Below, one piece after another: positions 17,487-26,523 of a stretch of 41,655 bases of DNA; position 1 is the first letter of the stretch; every line of letters begins with the position of its first letter. Location: NCBI GenBank assembly GCA_005791875.1, contig SXTU01000026.1, forward strand, positions 1-41,655. Reading direction: 5' to 3'. A program made the translations under genes and the position numbers. The DNA comes from Verrucomicrobiales bacterium (GTDB lineage Bacteria; Verrucomicrobiota; Verrucomicrobiia; Limisphaerales; SXTU01). Under the pieces are notes generated by a model that was not told the DNA's origin, did not search any database, and saw only the letters and a list, made by a program, of their open reading frames with translations.

Positions 17487-18722
17487 TCAACCCGTCACCA
17501 GCCGGTTGGGCCGGTGCCAGCGGATGCGCGCGAGTAGGAGGTCGCCTTTGTAGCCGCGCTTGGGGAGCATCTCGCCGTCGGTCACCCAGGATTCTTCCGG
17601 GCTGACGTTGACGGGGTGGAAGTTGCCGCTGTAGGCCACGTCGTCGGGCTTGTTCATGCCGTCGCCGACCAGTGGCAGCACGACGCGCTCCGTGTCGCGA
17701 CGCAGGCGCAGCGTGCGCGGGTCCACTTGCGCGACCCACAGCGGCGCACGCCAGCGGGGAACGTTCAGGTTGCTTGCGTCCTTGCGCGTGTAAACCAGGA
17801 AGAGCGCGTCCGAGTGCGTGAGCCAGTGCTGCTGCGTGGAGGACAGGTCCAGCGGCGTGCCGTCGTCCCACGCCCACGCCTGCTTCGGTGTCCACGTGAG
17901 GCCGTCGTCGCCGACGCAGACGTAGCCGCGATTGTCCTCCGCGCGGATGGTAAGGAAGAGGCGGCCTTGAAACTGCGTGACCGACGGCTCCAGCAGGCCT
18001 CGCCCTTTCGGGTTGAAGATGGGCTCGCCGACTTGTTTCACCGTGAGCGTATCGCCATCGAATCCGCAAATCAAGCCAGCCACTGCACGTGCCTCGCCCT
18101 TGTTCGCGCCGAAGGTGAAGGACATCTGGATGTCGCCGTTGGGCAGCACGACGCGTTGGCCGCAGTTGTTCGAGTAGATGTATGCGCCACGCGGGTCAGC
18201 CCACTCCAGCTTGCGGCGCCTCCCCCACTTGCCATCTCGCCAAACGGCGTAGATGGGCCAGCGCGGCGGCTGGTCGGCGGAGAATTTCGGGCCGGAGTAA
18301 AAGACGTTGTGTCCGAGCGCGAGCACAGAGTTCGTCTGCGGATGCCACTCGGGCACGACGTCGCAGACGCCTTCCTCGGCGGGGCCGTTGCCTTGCTTCA
18401 CGCGACCGAGCGGTGGAACAGGCTGCGGGTCAGTCCACGTCTTGCCGAGGTCGCGCGTGGTCATCCAGTGGACCGGGCCGAAGTAGTCCGAGCCGGCGAT
18501 AGTCTGGAGCGTCATCAGCACGATCGGCCTGCCCGCGCCCGGCACGACGCAGCAGCGCGGGTGAAACCAAGTCGGCCCGCTGCCATCGCGACCCCGACGC
18601 AGCGTGACCTTCTCGATGGCGGCGATGAACTCGGCTCGCTCGCTGGTGGCGGCTTGCGGCAGGGCGGACGTGGCGGTGGCGGCGAGGACGGCACCCGACT
18701 GGAGGAACGCGCGGCGGTTCAT
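17487..18722 (-). CDS. Tat-exported sialidase/BNR-repeat protein
   Basis: A 411-aa protein starting at the ATG at 18722, which opens a twin-arginine signal (MNRRAFLQSGAVLAATATSA). The 13 residues before it in the open frame add nothing. Sialidase-superfamily six-bladed propeller features: TTRDLGKTWTDPQPVPP (Asp-box), GDDGLTWTPKQAW (Asp-box), GRGLLEPSVTQFQGRLFLTI, RAEDNRGYVCVG and a final KPDDVAYSGNFHPVNVS. The superfamily includes exo-sialidases and many uncharacterised glycan-processing or binding proteins from planctomycetes and verrucomicrobia. Tat export implies folding before transport. Its substrate is unknown. Confidence 0.85.
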   Translation of the reverse strand: MNRRAFLQSGAVLAATATSALPQAATSERAEFIAAIEKVTLRRGRDGSGPTWFHPRCCVVPGAGRPIVLMTLQTIAGSDYFGPVHWMTTRDLGKTWTDPQPVPPLGRVKQGNGPAEEGVCDVVPEWHPQTNSVLALGHNVFYSGPKFSADQPPRWPIYAVWRDGKWGRRRKLEWADPRGAYIYSNNCGQRVVLPNGDIQMSFTFGANKGEARAVAGLICGFDGDTLTVKQVGEPIFNPKGRGLLEPSVTQFQGRLFLTIRAEDNRGYVCVGDDGLTWTPKQAWAWDDGTPLDLSSTQQHWLTHSDALFLVYTRKDASNLNVPRWRAPLWVAQVDPRTLRLRRDTERVVLPLVGDGMNKPDDVAYSGNFHPVNVSPEESWVTDGEMLPKRGYKGDLLLARIRWHRPNRLVTG

Positions 18723-18855
18723 GTGTCGAGGACTGACGTGCGTCGCGGGCGAGCGGTTCAAGCGGACGATTCTTTCGCCGGGTTGGAGGTCGGCGCTCCG
18801 AGTGGATGGCGCTTGAAGTCTTGCCCGGCCCTGCGCCAGCGGGCATCAAGTGCGC

Positions 18856-19221
18856 ATGAACTATCTTCTGGCGGGTCTGGTGGGGATTGTCGGCGGAATC
18901 ACGAGCGGCTTGTTCGGCGTGGGAGGCGGCGTCGTGATGGTCCCAGCCATGTTGCTGTTGCTTGGGACACAGGTCGGCGACATCAAGTCCGCGATCGGCA
19001 CGTCGCTGGCGGTTATCGTGCCCACGGCGCTGGTCGGTTCGTGGAAGCATCACACGCAGGGAAACGTGAAGTGGGACGTGGTGGCGGCGCTGGTGCCGAC
19101 GGCGCTGGCGGGTGGCTATCTCGGAGCGTGGCTGACGACGAAGATTCACGCGGATGACTTGAAGAAGATGTTCGGAGCTTTCCTCGTGCTGGTGGGGTGC
19201 AAGCTGCTGTTCTTCAAGTGA
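18856..19221 (+). CDS. Half-size TauE/SafE (sulfite exporter) family permease
   Basis: A 121-aa membrane protein with the N-terminal half signature of the TauE/SafE (DUF81) family: LVGIVGGITSGLFGVGGGVVMVPAMLLLL, then AIGTSLAVIVPTALVGSWKH. Four hydrophobic helices are visible. Full family members are about 250 aa with two such halves, so this would need to dimerise. A GTG two codons upstream (18850) is an alternative start. It is divergent from the BNR gene. Short TauE proteins of this kind are known; it need not be a truncation. A role in sulfite or organosulfonate export would fit a genome with sulfatases, but that is speculation. Confidence 0.85.
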   Translation: MNYLLAGLVGIVGGITSGLFGVGGGVVMVPAMLLLLGTQVGDIKSAIGTSLAVIVPTALVGSWKHHTQGNVKWDVVAALVPTALAGGYLGAWLTTKIHADDLKKMFGAFLVLVGCKLLFFK

Positions 19222-19268
19222 GCGGTGCGGTGGTGGTATAGTTCGTGTCAGGACAACATTCGGTCTTT

Positions 19269-19411
19269 CATTAGCACCCGGCTTCAGCCGGGTGGGTTGG
19301 GCGACACGAAAGGGAAGCCGTTTCAACGGCTTTTGACAGCGGGCAGAAACCGTTGAAACGGTTTCCGCAGCGCCACCGACGCAAACACCCGGCTGAAGCC
19401 GGGTGCTAATG
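19269..19411. repeat. CATTAGCACCCGGCTTCAGCCGGGTG complex palindrome, copy 1
   Basis: Outer arms 19269-19294 and 19386-19411 are a perfect 26-nt inverted repeat, and each contains its own hairpin (ACCCGGCTTCAGCCGGGT). Two inner hairpins lie between them (GCCGTTTCAACGGC near 19317; AACCGTTGAAACGGTT near 19348). The whole can fold as a cruciform or cloverleaf. A second copy is at 34244-34393. It occupies the 276-bp gap between the TauE-like gene and the Sco1 gene. Confidence 0.92.
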
Positions 19412-19497
19412 AGAGGGTCAAAGCCGACTTAGCAGCCGGCGCTCCGCTCGCTGCGCTGCCTTGTCAAAGCCCACGCGCCGGAACACATTTCCTGGCG

Positions 19498-20469
19498 ATG
19501 AAACTTTCTTCGATGGTCATAGGCATGGCACTGGGCGCGCTGCTGGTCGCGCTGGTGCTGGGTTTGCTTGGCGCGCGGACCTCGGTGAGCGTGACCATCC
19601 CGCCGTCCGCGCCCCTTCCACCGACTCCACCTCCGCCTCCGCTGAACACCAACGTCCAAACCTTCTTCGTCCGCGGCGTGGTGAAGGAACTCAGAGGCGA
19701 CGGCAAGACTGTCGTGATAGACCACGAGGAGATTCCGACCTACATGGCGAAGATGACCATGCCGTTCAAGGTGAAGGACAGCAACCAGCTCGCCAGCCTT
19801 GGCGCGCACGATCAAATCCACTTCCGCCTGAACGTCGCGGAGTTCGAGAGCTGGATTGACCAGGTGACGAAGACGGGCAAGGCCGTGCCGGTCGCCGACC
19901 CGGCGCGCAAGAATTTCCGCCCTGTGCGCGAGGTGGACCTGCTCAAGGAGGGCGACGCGCTGCCAGGCTACCCGCTCACAAACCACCGGGGCGAGGCGTT
20001 CAACACGGCGCAGTTCAAGGGGCAGGCGCTGGCCATCACCTTCATTTTCACGCGCTGCCCGCTGCCGGACTTCTGCCCGCGCATGAGCCTGCGCTTTGCT
20101 CAAGCCTCCAAGCTGATCAAGGAAATGCCCAACGCGCCGGCCAACTACCATCTGCTCTCCGTCACCTTCGATGTGGATCACGACACGCCGCTGGTCTTGC
20201 AGAACTATGCGAACACGGTGAAGGCGCAGCACGATGCGGACATGGCCAAGTGGAGCTTCGCCACCGGGAAGCTGATTGACATTGATGACCTCACGGAACG
20301 CTTCGGCCTCGCTTTCGCACGTGATCCGGGAACCGTCTCGTTCAACCACAACCTGCGCACCGTGGTGATTGATGCGACCGGCAAGGTGCAGAAAATCCTC
20401 ATCGGCAATGACTGGAAGGCGGACGCGCTCGTGACGGAGATCGAGAAGGCGGCGAAGGCGAAGCCGTGA
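19498..20469 (+). CDS. CusF-Sco1 fusion, membrane-anchored copper protein
   Basis: A 323-aa protein with an N-terminal membrane anchor (about 8-27) and a Pro-rich linker (PPTPPPPP). Residues about 55-125 form a CusF-like copper-binding domain with H76 and M86-T-M88 (HEEIPTYMAKMTMPF); Met83 stands where CusF has Trp. Residues about 140-320 form a Sco1/SenC thioredoxin fold with FTRCPLPDFCPRMS (C187, C193; a five-residue spacing instead of three) and the conserved His284 (SFNHNLRT). Sco proteins deliver copper to cytochrome oxidase CuA. No oxidase genes are in the window. It is preceded by the palindrome and ends convergently with the DUF4838 gene. Confidence 0.92.
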   Translation: MKLSSMVIGMALGALLVALVLGLLGARTSVSVTIPPSAPLPPTPPPPPLNTNVQTFFVRGVVKELRGDGKTVVIDHEEIPTYMAKMTMPFKVKDSNQLASLGAHDQIHFRLNVAEFESWIDQVTKTGKAVPVADPARKNFRPVREVDLLKEGDALPGYPLTNHRGEAFNTAQFKGQALAITFIFTRCPLPDFCPRMSLRFAQASKLIKEMPNAPANYHLLSVTFDVDHDTPLVLQNYANTVKAQHDADMAKWSFATGKLIDIDDLTERFGLAFARDPGTVSFNHNLRTVVIDATGKVQKILIGNDWKADALVTEIEKAAKAKP

Positions 20470-20474
20470 TGGCT

Positions 20475-20498
20475 TGATCGCTCTCGGCGAACCGATCA
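20475..20498. terminator. Possible hairpin between convergent genes
   Basis: TGATCG (20475-20480) pairs with CGATCA (20493-20498) around a 12-nt loop, in the 42-bp gap between the convergent sco and DUF4838 genes. There is no T run. It is a candidate 3'-end structure only because of its place. Confidence 0.2.
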
Positions 20499-20511
20499 GT
20501 CCAGACCGAGA

Positions 20512-22932
20512 CTATGGAGTGGCCGGCCGATACACGAACGGGCGACGGAAGATGCCGCCGAAGTGGTGCGGGTTGTGGAGCCGCAGCGTGATGGAGTTCT
20601 TGCCGGGCTTGAGGTGCCTGCTCACGTCCACGTCCCACTCGAACTTGTAGTCGTTATACCACCACATCGCGCGCTGCTCGCGGTGCGCGACGAGCGAGCC
20701 GTTCACGTAGAGCCAGCATTCGTTGAAGAGGCCGGGGAACATCAGCCGCACCTTGCCTTGTGTGTCGGCGGCTTTGAGGTCCAGTTCGGTGCGATACCAC
20801 GCGTGGCCGGTGTAACTGTGGAAGTCGGGCGTGATGACGCCTTGCGCCTGCGCGTAAACGTCGGTGCGGAGCATTTCCCAGTGGCCAGGGTTGTTCTGGT
20901 GGACGGCTGTGCCAGCCTTGTCCTTCTGGCTCTTCCACCAGCTCAAGTCCGGCTCGCGATACGCCCAGCCGCTCGATAGGCCGGTGTCATTCGGGTCGCG
21001 GCGGAAGGCCCATTCGAGCGGCGTCTTGGCGATGAGTTTCCCCTTGGGGCCGGCGGTGAGCGCGAGCAGGTCGTGGTATTGCTTCACCTCGCCGGGGAAC
21101 CACGCGGGGCCGCTCTTGTCGCTCTCAGCGGCGACCCCGGCCACGCGCGTGGTGAAGGTCGGGTTCAAGTTCGCCAGCACCAAGCGCGTGGCCAACGCGC
21201 GGTCGCCAGCGGCGGCGGCGGCTTTGAAGTCCGTCTCCGTCGCGGCCGCCGTGACCATCGCCATGTAGCTTTGGATGAGGTCGAAACTGAGGCGCGTGAA
21301 CTTCATCCGCTCCTCGAACTTCGGCCAGTCGCGGGGTAGCTCGCCGAGCCGACGCGAGACGTTCTTCATGATGGCCTCCGCCGCGAGCAGGTGCTGCGAC
21401 AGCTCCTTCACCAGCGCCGGCGTGTAGATGGCGGGTGCGACGAAGTGCTCGTGCTCCGTCACGATGCTGTTCTCCCAAGCTTGGTTAATCGCCGTCCAGT
21501 AAGCCGCCATCGGCGCGGCGGCGGGGCCGTAAAACTTCGGGTAGAACTCGGCGAGCAGCTTGTCCACGTCGGCGTCCGGGTTCCAGCAGAGTTGCAGGCG
21601 CACATGGAGGTTCAGGAACGTCGTGGCCATCGCGCCGCGGCTCTCGGTGGCGACGCCGAGGATGCCGGCCTTGCGATAGTGTTTGATGTCCTGCCGGATG
21701 GAGGCGATGGCCGGGTTCGGGAGGTCACGCCAGACGAGCATCCCTTGGTCGTAGTCGTAGATGACCACGCGGCCCTGCATGACTTGCGCCCAGCGATACA
21801 TCATCTGGCGATACTCCTGGCGCGGCGGCGACTTGGGGTCGTCCATGCCGTGGATGGGGTCAATGTCAATGGGCGCGAGATACGCCACGAGCGGCTTCTC
21901 GGCGATGATGTTGCGCTGGGGCGGGAGGGTGATGTTCGCGTAGGCGAGGAAGCCAATCTTCGCGGTGCTGGCCGGGTGTTCCGCCTGCAAGCGCCGCGCG
22001 ACGTTGTTGTAGAACGTCATGAACGCGTCGGTCATCGAGGGCGTGAGGAAATACTTGTCCACGTAGCCGGACTTCAGCTCCTTGTCCTTGGGCGAGTCGG
22101 ACTCATACAAGCCGTCCTCCAAGCCGAGGGAGAACTGCTCGCCCTTCGCGAACTTCGCCGACACCTGCCTGGCGACGTGCTCCGCCGTGGAGTCGTCCGC
22201 GATGGGGACGTTGAACATGGACTTGCCCTTGGGGATGAGGTCCTTCGTGTAATGCGCGAGGGCGTGGCCGTTGGGCACGTTGATGCTGTTGCCGAAGTTG
22301 CGGCGCTGAAATTCCTCCTGTCCGAGTGCGCTTGCGTTCCACGAGAGCCAGTAGTGGCGGACCTCGAAGGGAGACCCATAGGCAAAGTCCAACGCACCCA
22401 CCTTGAGCGCCGCGTGCTGCGGAATGCACTCACCGAAGTCCGTGGGCAAATACCAGCGGCAGCCCCACAAGTGCAGCAGGTGCGCGACGGCGTAGTAATG
22501 CGACTCGTCGTGATTGCCCGCGAGGAGGACGCGGTTGCCCTTGCGCCGCACGACGAAGGCGTCCGCGCGCAGCGTGGGGTTGGGCTTGGCGGCTTTGGCC
22601 AGCGCGGCTTTGAGCGATGGGTCGGCCTTGAGCGCCTCCTCACCGACGATGAGCGTCGGCGTCGTGCCCTTCAGCGCCGCCGCGCCGGCCTCGGCGGTCT
22701 CCGCGAGCGCCGGCTTCGCGCCGGTCATCAGCTCGATGTATTTTACAAGGTCAGCGGCGGCCTGCTTCTCCCATTTGCCCGCCGTCGGAGAAACGACCAC
22801 GACCGCCTTCGCCCCGCTGGCCTCGGCGAGGAGCAAGTCATCGCGGCCGCTGGTGCCAGCGGTCGGAGCGAGCAGGGCAGGGGAGGCGAAGGGCAGGGCG
22901 AGGGCGAGGAGGAGTGGAAGGAGCTTGTTCAT
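20512..22932 (-). CDS. Secreted DUF4838 protein with C-terminal jelly-roll, putative glycoside hydrolase
   Basis: An 806-aa exported protein; the start is the ATG at 22932 that opens a signal peptide (MNKLLPLLLALALPFASPA). Residues about 30-180 resemble the GH20/GH67 N-terminal fold (AAADLVKYIELMTGAKP, RKGNRVLLAGNHDESHYYAV, LLHLWGCRWYLPTDFGECIP). The DUF4838 core follows (about 200-520), with YANITLPP, IDIDPIHGMDD and VIYDYDQGMLVWRDLPNP. Residues about 640-806 are a GH2-like sugar-binding jelly roll (HAWYRTELDL, FNECWLYVNGSLVAHR, KPGKNSITLRLHNPHHFGG). DUF4838 is related to alpha-glucuronidases; the activity here is unknown. Divergent from the 1094-aa gene with a 149-bp shared upstream region. 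Confidence 0.85.
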   Translation of the reverse strand: MNKLLPLLLALALPFASPALLAPTAGTSGRDDLLLAEASGAKAVVVVSPTAGKWEKQAAADLVKYIELMTGAKPALAETAEAGAAALKGTTPTLIVGEEALKADPSLKAALAKAAKPNPTLRADAFVVRRKGNRVLLAGNHDESHYYAVAHLLHLWGCRWYLPTDFGECIPQHAALKVGALDFAYGSPFEVRHYWLSWNASALGQEEFQRRNFGNSINVPNGHALAHYTKDLIPKGKSMFNVPIADDSTAEHVARQVSAKFAKGEQFSLGLEDGLYESDSPKDKELKSGYVDKYFLTPSMTDAFMTFYNNVARRLQAEHPASTAKIGFLAYANITLPPQRNIIAEKPLVAYLAPIDIDPIHGMDDPKSPPRQEYRQMMYRWAQVMQGRVVIYDYDQGMLVWRDLPNPAIASIRQDIKHYRKAGILGVATESRGAMATTFLNLHVRLQLCWNPDADVDKLLAEFYPKFYGPAAAPMAAYWTAINQAWENSIVTEHEHFVAPAIYTPALVKELSQHLLAAEAIMKNVSRRLGELPRDWPKFEERMKFTRLSFDLIQSYMAMVTAAATETDFKAAAAAGDRALATRLVLANLNPTFTTRVAGVAAESDKSGPAWFPGEVKQYHDLLALTAGPKGKLIAKTPLEWAFRRDPNDTGLSSGWAYREPDLSWWKSQKDKAGTAVHQNNPGHWEMLRTDVYAQAQGVITPDFHSYTGHAWYRTELDLKAADTQGKVRLMFPGLFNECWLYVNGSLVAHREQRAMWWYNDYKFEWDVDVSRHLKPGKNSITLRLHNPHHFGGIFRRPFVYRPATP

Positions 22933-23081
22933 TTGGATTTGCAAAGGTGCCAACGAGTGACGAACGAAGCAGGCGGGACTTCAATGTCTGGCGACTTTCC
23001 GGTGATTGGACTTTGTAGAATGCGAGCCGTCAGCGTTCGTCAGTTCTGCGCACCAGTCACGAGAACAGCCACCAGCATCAC

Positions 23082-26000
23082 ATGAGATTCACCGCCCTCC
23101 TCACTGCCACCGCCCTCGCCTCGGCCGTCTTCGCGCCCGCTCAAGATGCACCCAAGCCCATCCGACTCATCGCTGAGGCGGAGGACTTCAAGGTAGAGAA
23201 GGGGCCGTGGCAGGTGGTGCCGTATCGCGAGAATTACTACGCCTCCACCTTCGCCATCTCGTTTCTCTCGCGCATGGGCTGTCTCGGTGCGCCGGAGCAA
23301 CTGGAGGCCGGGCAGCAGGCCGTTGCGACGCAAGTCATCGAGGTGCCGCGCGCGGGGGAGTTTCAGGTGATGGCGCGCTACGAGCAGCCGCACAACTTCT
23401 CCGTCGAGTTCACCGTCGAGGTCGTGCAGGGCGGCAAGACGGTTTATCGCGGCGACTTTGGGCGGCTGGAAGCACCAAAGATTTGGGCGCTCAACGGTCA
23501 TCAGCGCGTGCCGATGGAGCGCTACTGGTGGGGCGGCACGGACAACATCGTCTGGCAGCAGTCCGGCACAGCCAAGCTCGCGAAGGGCACGGCCACGCTC
23601 CGCCTCATCGCCAACTCGCAGATGGACGGCACGACGAAACGCGCGATGGCCGCACGGCGCAACGTGGATGTCATCTGCCTCACCGACGACAACGCCGGCA
23701 TCGAGGCGCAGCGAAAGTCGAACTACCTCGAGTTCGATGGCTGGCTCGCGCAGGACGGCGACCTGTTCGTGCGCGTCACGAACCCGCGCGATGGGCTGGG
23801 CCCGTGCGTGCCGGTCATTGCGCCGTTCGATCAGGGGCAGCATTCGCCCTACTACATACACGTGCGCGACTGGCCCACGACGCGCGTGCTCAAGAGCGGT
23901 TATCTCGTGACGCCGACCAGTTACGAGCTCACCGGCCCGCGCGTGCTTGCGGTTAAGCCCAAGGCGCTCGCGCCGCTGCTCGACCCGGAGAAGTTCGCCG
24001 CTGCGCCGGACCCGAAGAAGAAGACGAAAGGCCCGGTCCCATTGGCGATTCCCGACGACCAATATCTTCAGCCCGGCGACACCTCCGGCTGGGTGCCGAT
24101 GGGCCAGGTGCTCGACGCGCTCAACAACGTGCAGTGGTTTCCCAAGGCGACTTACAAGGACGCGAAAATCACCGAGCTGCACCTCAAGCTCGAATTCGCC
24201 GTGCCCGACGGCAAGGGCGGGCTGAAGTCCGTGAAGACCATCACGGTGAAGGGCAAGCCGGACTATTACTCGCCCGTCACGTTCGAGATGCCCGGCAACG
24301 TCGCGCCCAACGCCGCGATGGCGAAGGCCCTGAAGGAGCGGTTCTGGCTGCCGGAGATTCGCACGCAGAAAGAGTCGCTCGACTGGTTGCTCGCGGAGGT
24401 CGCGAAGTTCCCGAAGGTCGGCTCGGTGCCGAAGCGTTTCCTCGCTTACAACCTCCTCGGCTTCAGCGGCGCGCTTGGCGCGTGCCCCGAGGCCAAGCAG
24501 CTCGCCAAGGCGCTGGGCGACAACACCGCCGTGGACCAGACCGGCAAGAAGCGCGACCTCGTCGCGCACTGGCGCGACCCGAGACTGCCGGCGATTCAGA
24601 GGCACGAGGCCGCGCGCAAGGACGGCTTCAACGACCTCTACATCGTCAGCTATGGCGATGAGATTCACCTGCCGTCGCTGCCGGTGACGGACGAGGAGTT
24701 CGCCGCGTGGCTGCGCGCGCGCGGGGTTCAATACTCCGGCGAGGTGAAGGTGATTTCGCCCAAGCCCAAGGACACGCCCGAGGCCATCGCCGCCGCGAAG
24801 AAACACCCGCTCTATTACTACTCGACCATCTGCATGAAGGAGAAAGGCGGCCAGCACTACGCCGCCGGCACCGCCTACTACAAGAGCAAGGGCGTGCTGA
24901 CCGGCGCGAACTACTCGCCGCACGCGAACTACTTCATCAACGAGATGGACTACATCCGGCCCTTCAAGCTGCGCGCGATGAGCATGCCGTGGTCGGAGGA
25001 TTACGTCTGGCAAATCCCCGAGTTCAGCGTGCAGGCGATGGGCTACCTCACGTCCGGCCTCCGCGCCGGCGCGAAGTATGACAACCTGCCCATCCACATG
25101 TATGTGATGCCGCATTCGCCGGGCAACACGCCGCGCGATTTCCGGCTCTCGTTCTTCACCGCCGTCGCGCACGGCTCGCGCATGGTGAACTACTTCTGCG
25201 CCTCGCCCTCCGCCGTCGGCGGCACGGAGAACTACGTGGACACGCGCGACCTGCCGATGTGGCGCGAAGTCCATGCCTGCACGCACGCGGCGGGCGCGTT
25301 CGAAGACTACGTGATGGACGGCCAGGTGCGCCCCGCGAAGGTCGGCCTCATTCTCTCCAGCGTGGATGACGTGCTCACGGGCGCGAACAACTCCTCCCTC
25401 GCCCTGCACAACAACGAGCGCAAGGCCATCTACTACGCGCTCCGCCACGCGCAGGTGCCGGTGGATTTCCTCAGCGAGGACGACGTCATCGAGGGCCGCG
25501 CGAAGGATTGCCAGGTTATCTACATCCTCCAGCAATGGATGCACTCGAAGGCCACGGCGGCGTTGACCAAGTGGGTGCAAGCCGGCGGCACGCTCGTCGC
25601 GCTCGGCGGCGGCGGCTTCATGAACGAGTTCAACCAGTCCAACCCCGGCGCGAACACGCTCTACGGCGTGAAGTCGCAGTCGCTCGCCACCGACCCCGAC
25701 CTCGTGCCCAAGTATCTGCTTAAGGAGAACACGCCCTTCCTCACCAAGCAGGACCTGCCGCCCTACGTGCCGATGGACAAGGTGAAGTGGACGCGCGGCG
25801 ACCGCTCCGTGAGCGACGTGCCGGTCATCGTGTGGAAGCAAACGCTCGTGCCGTCCGACGCGAAAGTCATCGGCACCTTCGCCGACGGCAAACCCGCCGT
25901 CCTGGAAAAGGCCCACGGCAAAGGCCGCGCGCTGCTCTTTGGCTTCCTGCCCGGCCAGGCGTATCTCAAGAGCGGCCTCCCGTTGCGCCCCGCCGACCGT

Positions 26001-26366
26001 GGCGCAACGGACGCAGGCTACAGCCACTTCCTGCCCACCGCGATGGACCCCGCCCTGCGCGCCGCGCTCGTGGACGACTTCCTTCCCGCCGGCTTCGCGC
26101 GTCCCGTGGTGTGCAGCGAGACGCTCGTGGAAAGCTCCGTGATTGACACGCCCGCGCTGGCGGGTGCGCCCGCCCGCCTTGGCGTGCCGCTGATGAACTA
26201 CACCGGCAAACCCATCGCGAAGCTCGAAGTAAAACTCACCCGCCTGACCGGCGCGAAGTCCATCCGCAGCATCGAGCGCGGCGTGCTCAAGCCCGAGACC
26301 CGCGACGGCGCGACCTTCGTGACCTTGCCGCTGAACGTGGCGGATATGCTGTTGATTGACCGATGA
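23082..26366 (+). CDS. Giant secreted putative glycoside hydrolase with GATase-like domain
   Basis: A 1094-aa exported protein (signal MRFTALLTATALASAVFAPA). Residues about 25-200 look like a carbohydrate-binding beta sandwich (LIAEAEDFKVEKGPWQVV, PRAGEFQVMARYE). The central region (about 440-750) is TIM-barrel-like, with GFNDLYIVSYGDEIHLPS and INEMDYIRPFKLRAMSMPWS as acidic candidate catalytic stretches. Residues about 750-880 resemble the class I GATase-like trimerisation domain of GH42 beta-galactosidases (RPAKVGLILSSVDDVL, QVIYILQQWMHSKATAALTK, WVQAGGTLVALGGGGF). A C-terminal beta domain ends at a TGA. I cannot place it in a numbered GH family. It probably shares regulation with the divergent DUF4838 gene. 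Confidence 0.75.
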   Translation: MRFTALLTATALASAVFAPAQDAPKPIRLIAEAEDFKVEKGPWQVVPYRENYYASTFAISFLSRMGCLGAPEQLEAGQQAVATQVIEVPRAGEFQVMARYEQPHNFSVEFTVEVVQGGKTVYRGDFGRLEAPKIWALNGHQRVPMERYWWGGTDNIVWQQSGTAKLAKGTATLRLIANSQMDGTTKRAMAARRNVDVICLTDDNAGIEAQRKSNYLEFDGWLAQDGDLFVRVTNPRDGLGPCVPVIAPFDQGQHSPYYIHVRDWPTTRVLKSGYLVTPTSYELTGPRVLAVKPKALAPLLDPEKFAAAPDPKKKTKGPVPLAIPDDQYLQPGDTSGWVPMGQVLDALNNVQWFPKATYKDAKITELHLKLEFAVPDGKGGLKSVKTITVKGKPDYYSPVTFEMPGNVAPNAAMAKALKERFWLPEIRTQKESLDWLLAEVAKFPKVGSVPKRFLAYNLLGFSGALGACPEAKQLAKALGDNTAVDQTGKKRDLVAHWRDPRLPAIQRHEAARKDGFNDLYIVSYGDEIHLPSLPVTDEEFAAWLRARGVQYSGEVKVISPKPKDTPEAIAAAKKHPLYYYSTICMKEKGGQHYAAGTAYYKSKGVLTGANYSPHANYFINEMDYIRPFKLRAMSMPWSEDYVWQIPEFSVQAMGYLTSGLRAGAKYDNLPIHMYVMPHSPGNTPRDFRLSFFTAVAHGSRMVNYFCASPSAVGGTENYVDTRDLPMWREVHACTHAAGAFEDYVMDGQVRPAKVGLILSSVDDVLTGANNSSLALHNNERKAIYYALRHAQVPVDFLSEDDVIEGRAKDCQVIYILQQWMHSKATAALTKWVQAGGTLVALGGGGFMNEFNQSNPGANTLYGVKSQSLATDPDLVPKYLLKENTPFLTKQDLPPYVPMDKVKWTRGDRSVSDVPVIVWKQTLVPSDAKVIGTFADGKPAVLEKAHGKGRALLFGFLPGQAYLKSGLPLRPADRGATDAGYSHFLPTAMDPALRAALVDDFLPAGFARPVVCSETLVESSVIDTPALAGAPARLGVPLMNYTGKPIAKLEVKLTRLTGAKSIRSIERGVLKPETRDGATFVTLPLNVADMLLIDR

Positions 26367-26402
26367 AGGCTGTGCTGGAAGGAGCCTGGCAGGCATCGGA
26401 GT

Positions 26403-26511
26403 CGCGAAGCGTCTGGACTGCGGTGGCTTTAGCACCGCTTTTTTGGGCCTGCTTACACTCGGCACCGTCCGAACAGCGGCGCTGAAGCCGCCGCAGTGCA
26501 GACGCTCCGCG
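26403..26511. repeat. GCGTCTGGACTGCGGTGGC palindrome
   Basis: Arms 26403-26439 and 26475-26511 are inverted copies of 37 nt with five mismatches, mostly ones that G-U pairing would tolerate. The loop is 35 nt. The element fills the gap between the 1094-aa gene and the carbohydrate-binding gene. A plus-strand frame is open through it and into the next gene, but a good ATG plus signal peptide follows at 26524. Confidence 0.88.
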
Positions 26512-26523
26512 CATCCTTGCACC

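Noticed and set aside
22933-23081. Sigma-70 type promoters in the divergent region
   Set aside because: TTGGAC-like words occur but no matching -10 box at proper spacing; not supportable by eye.
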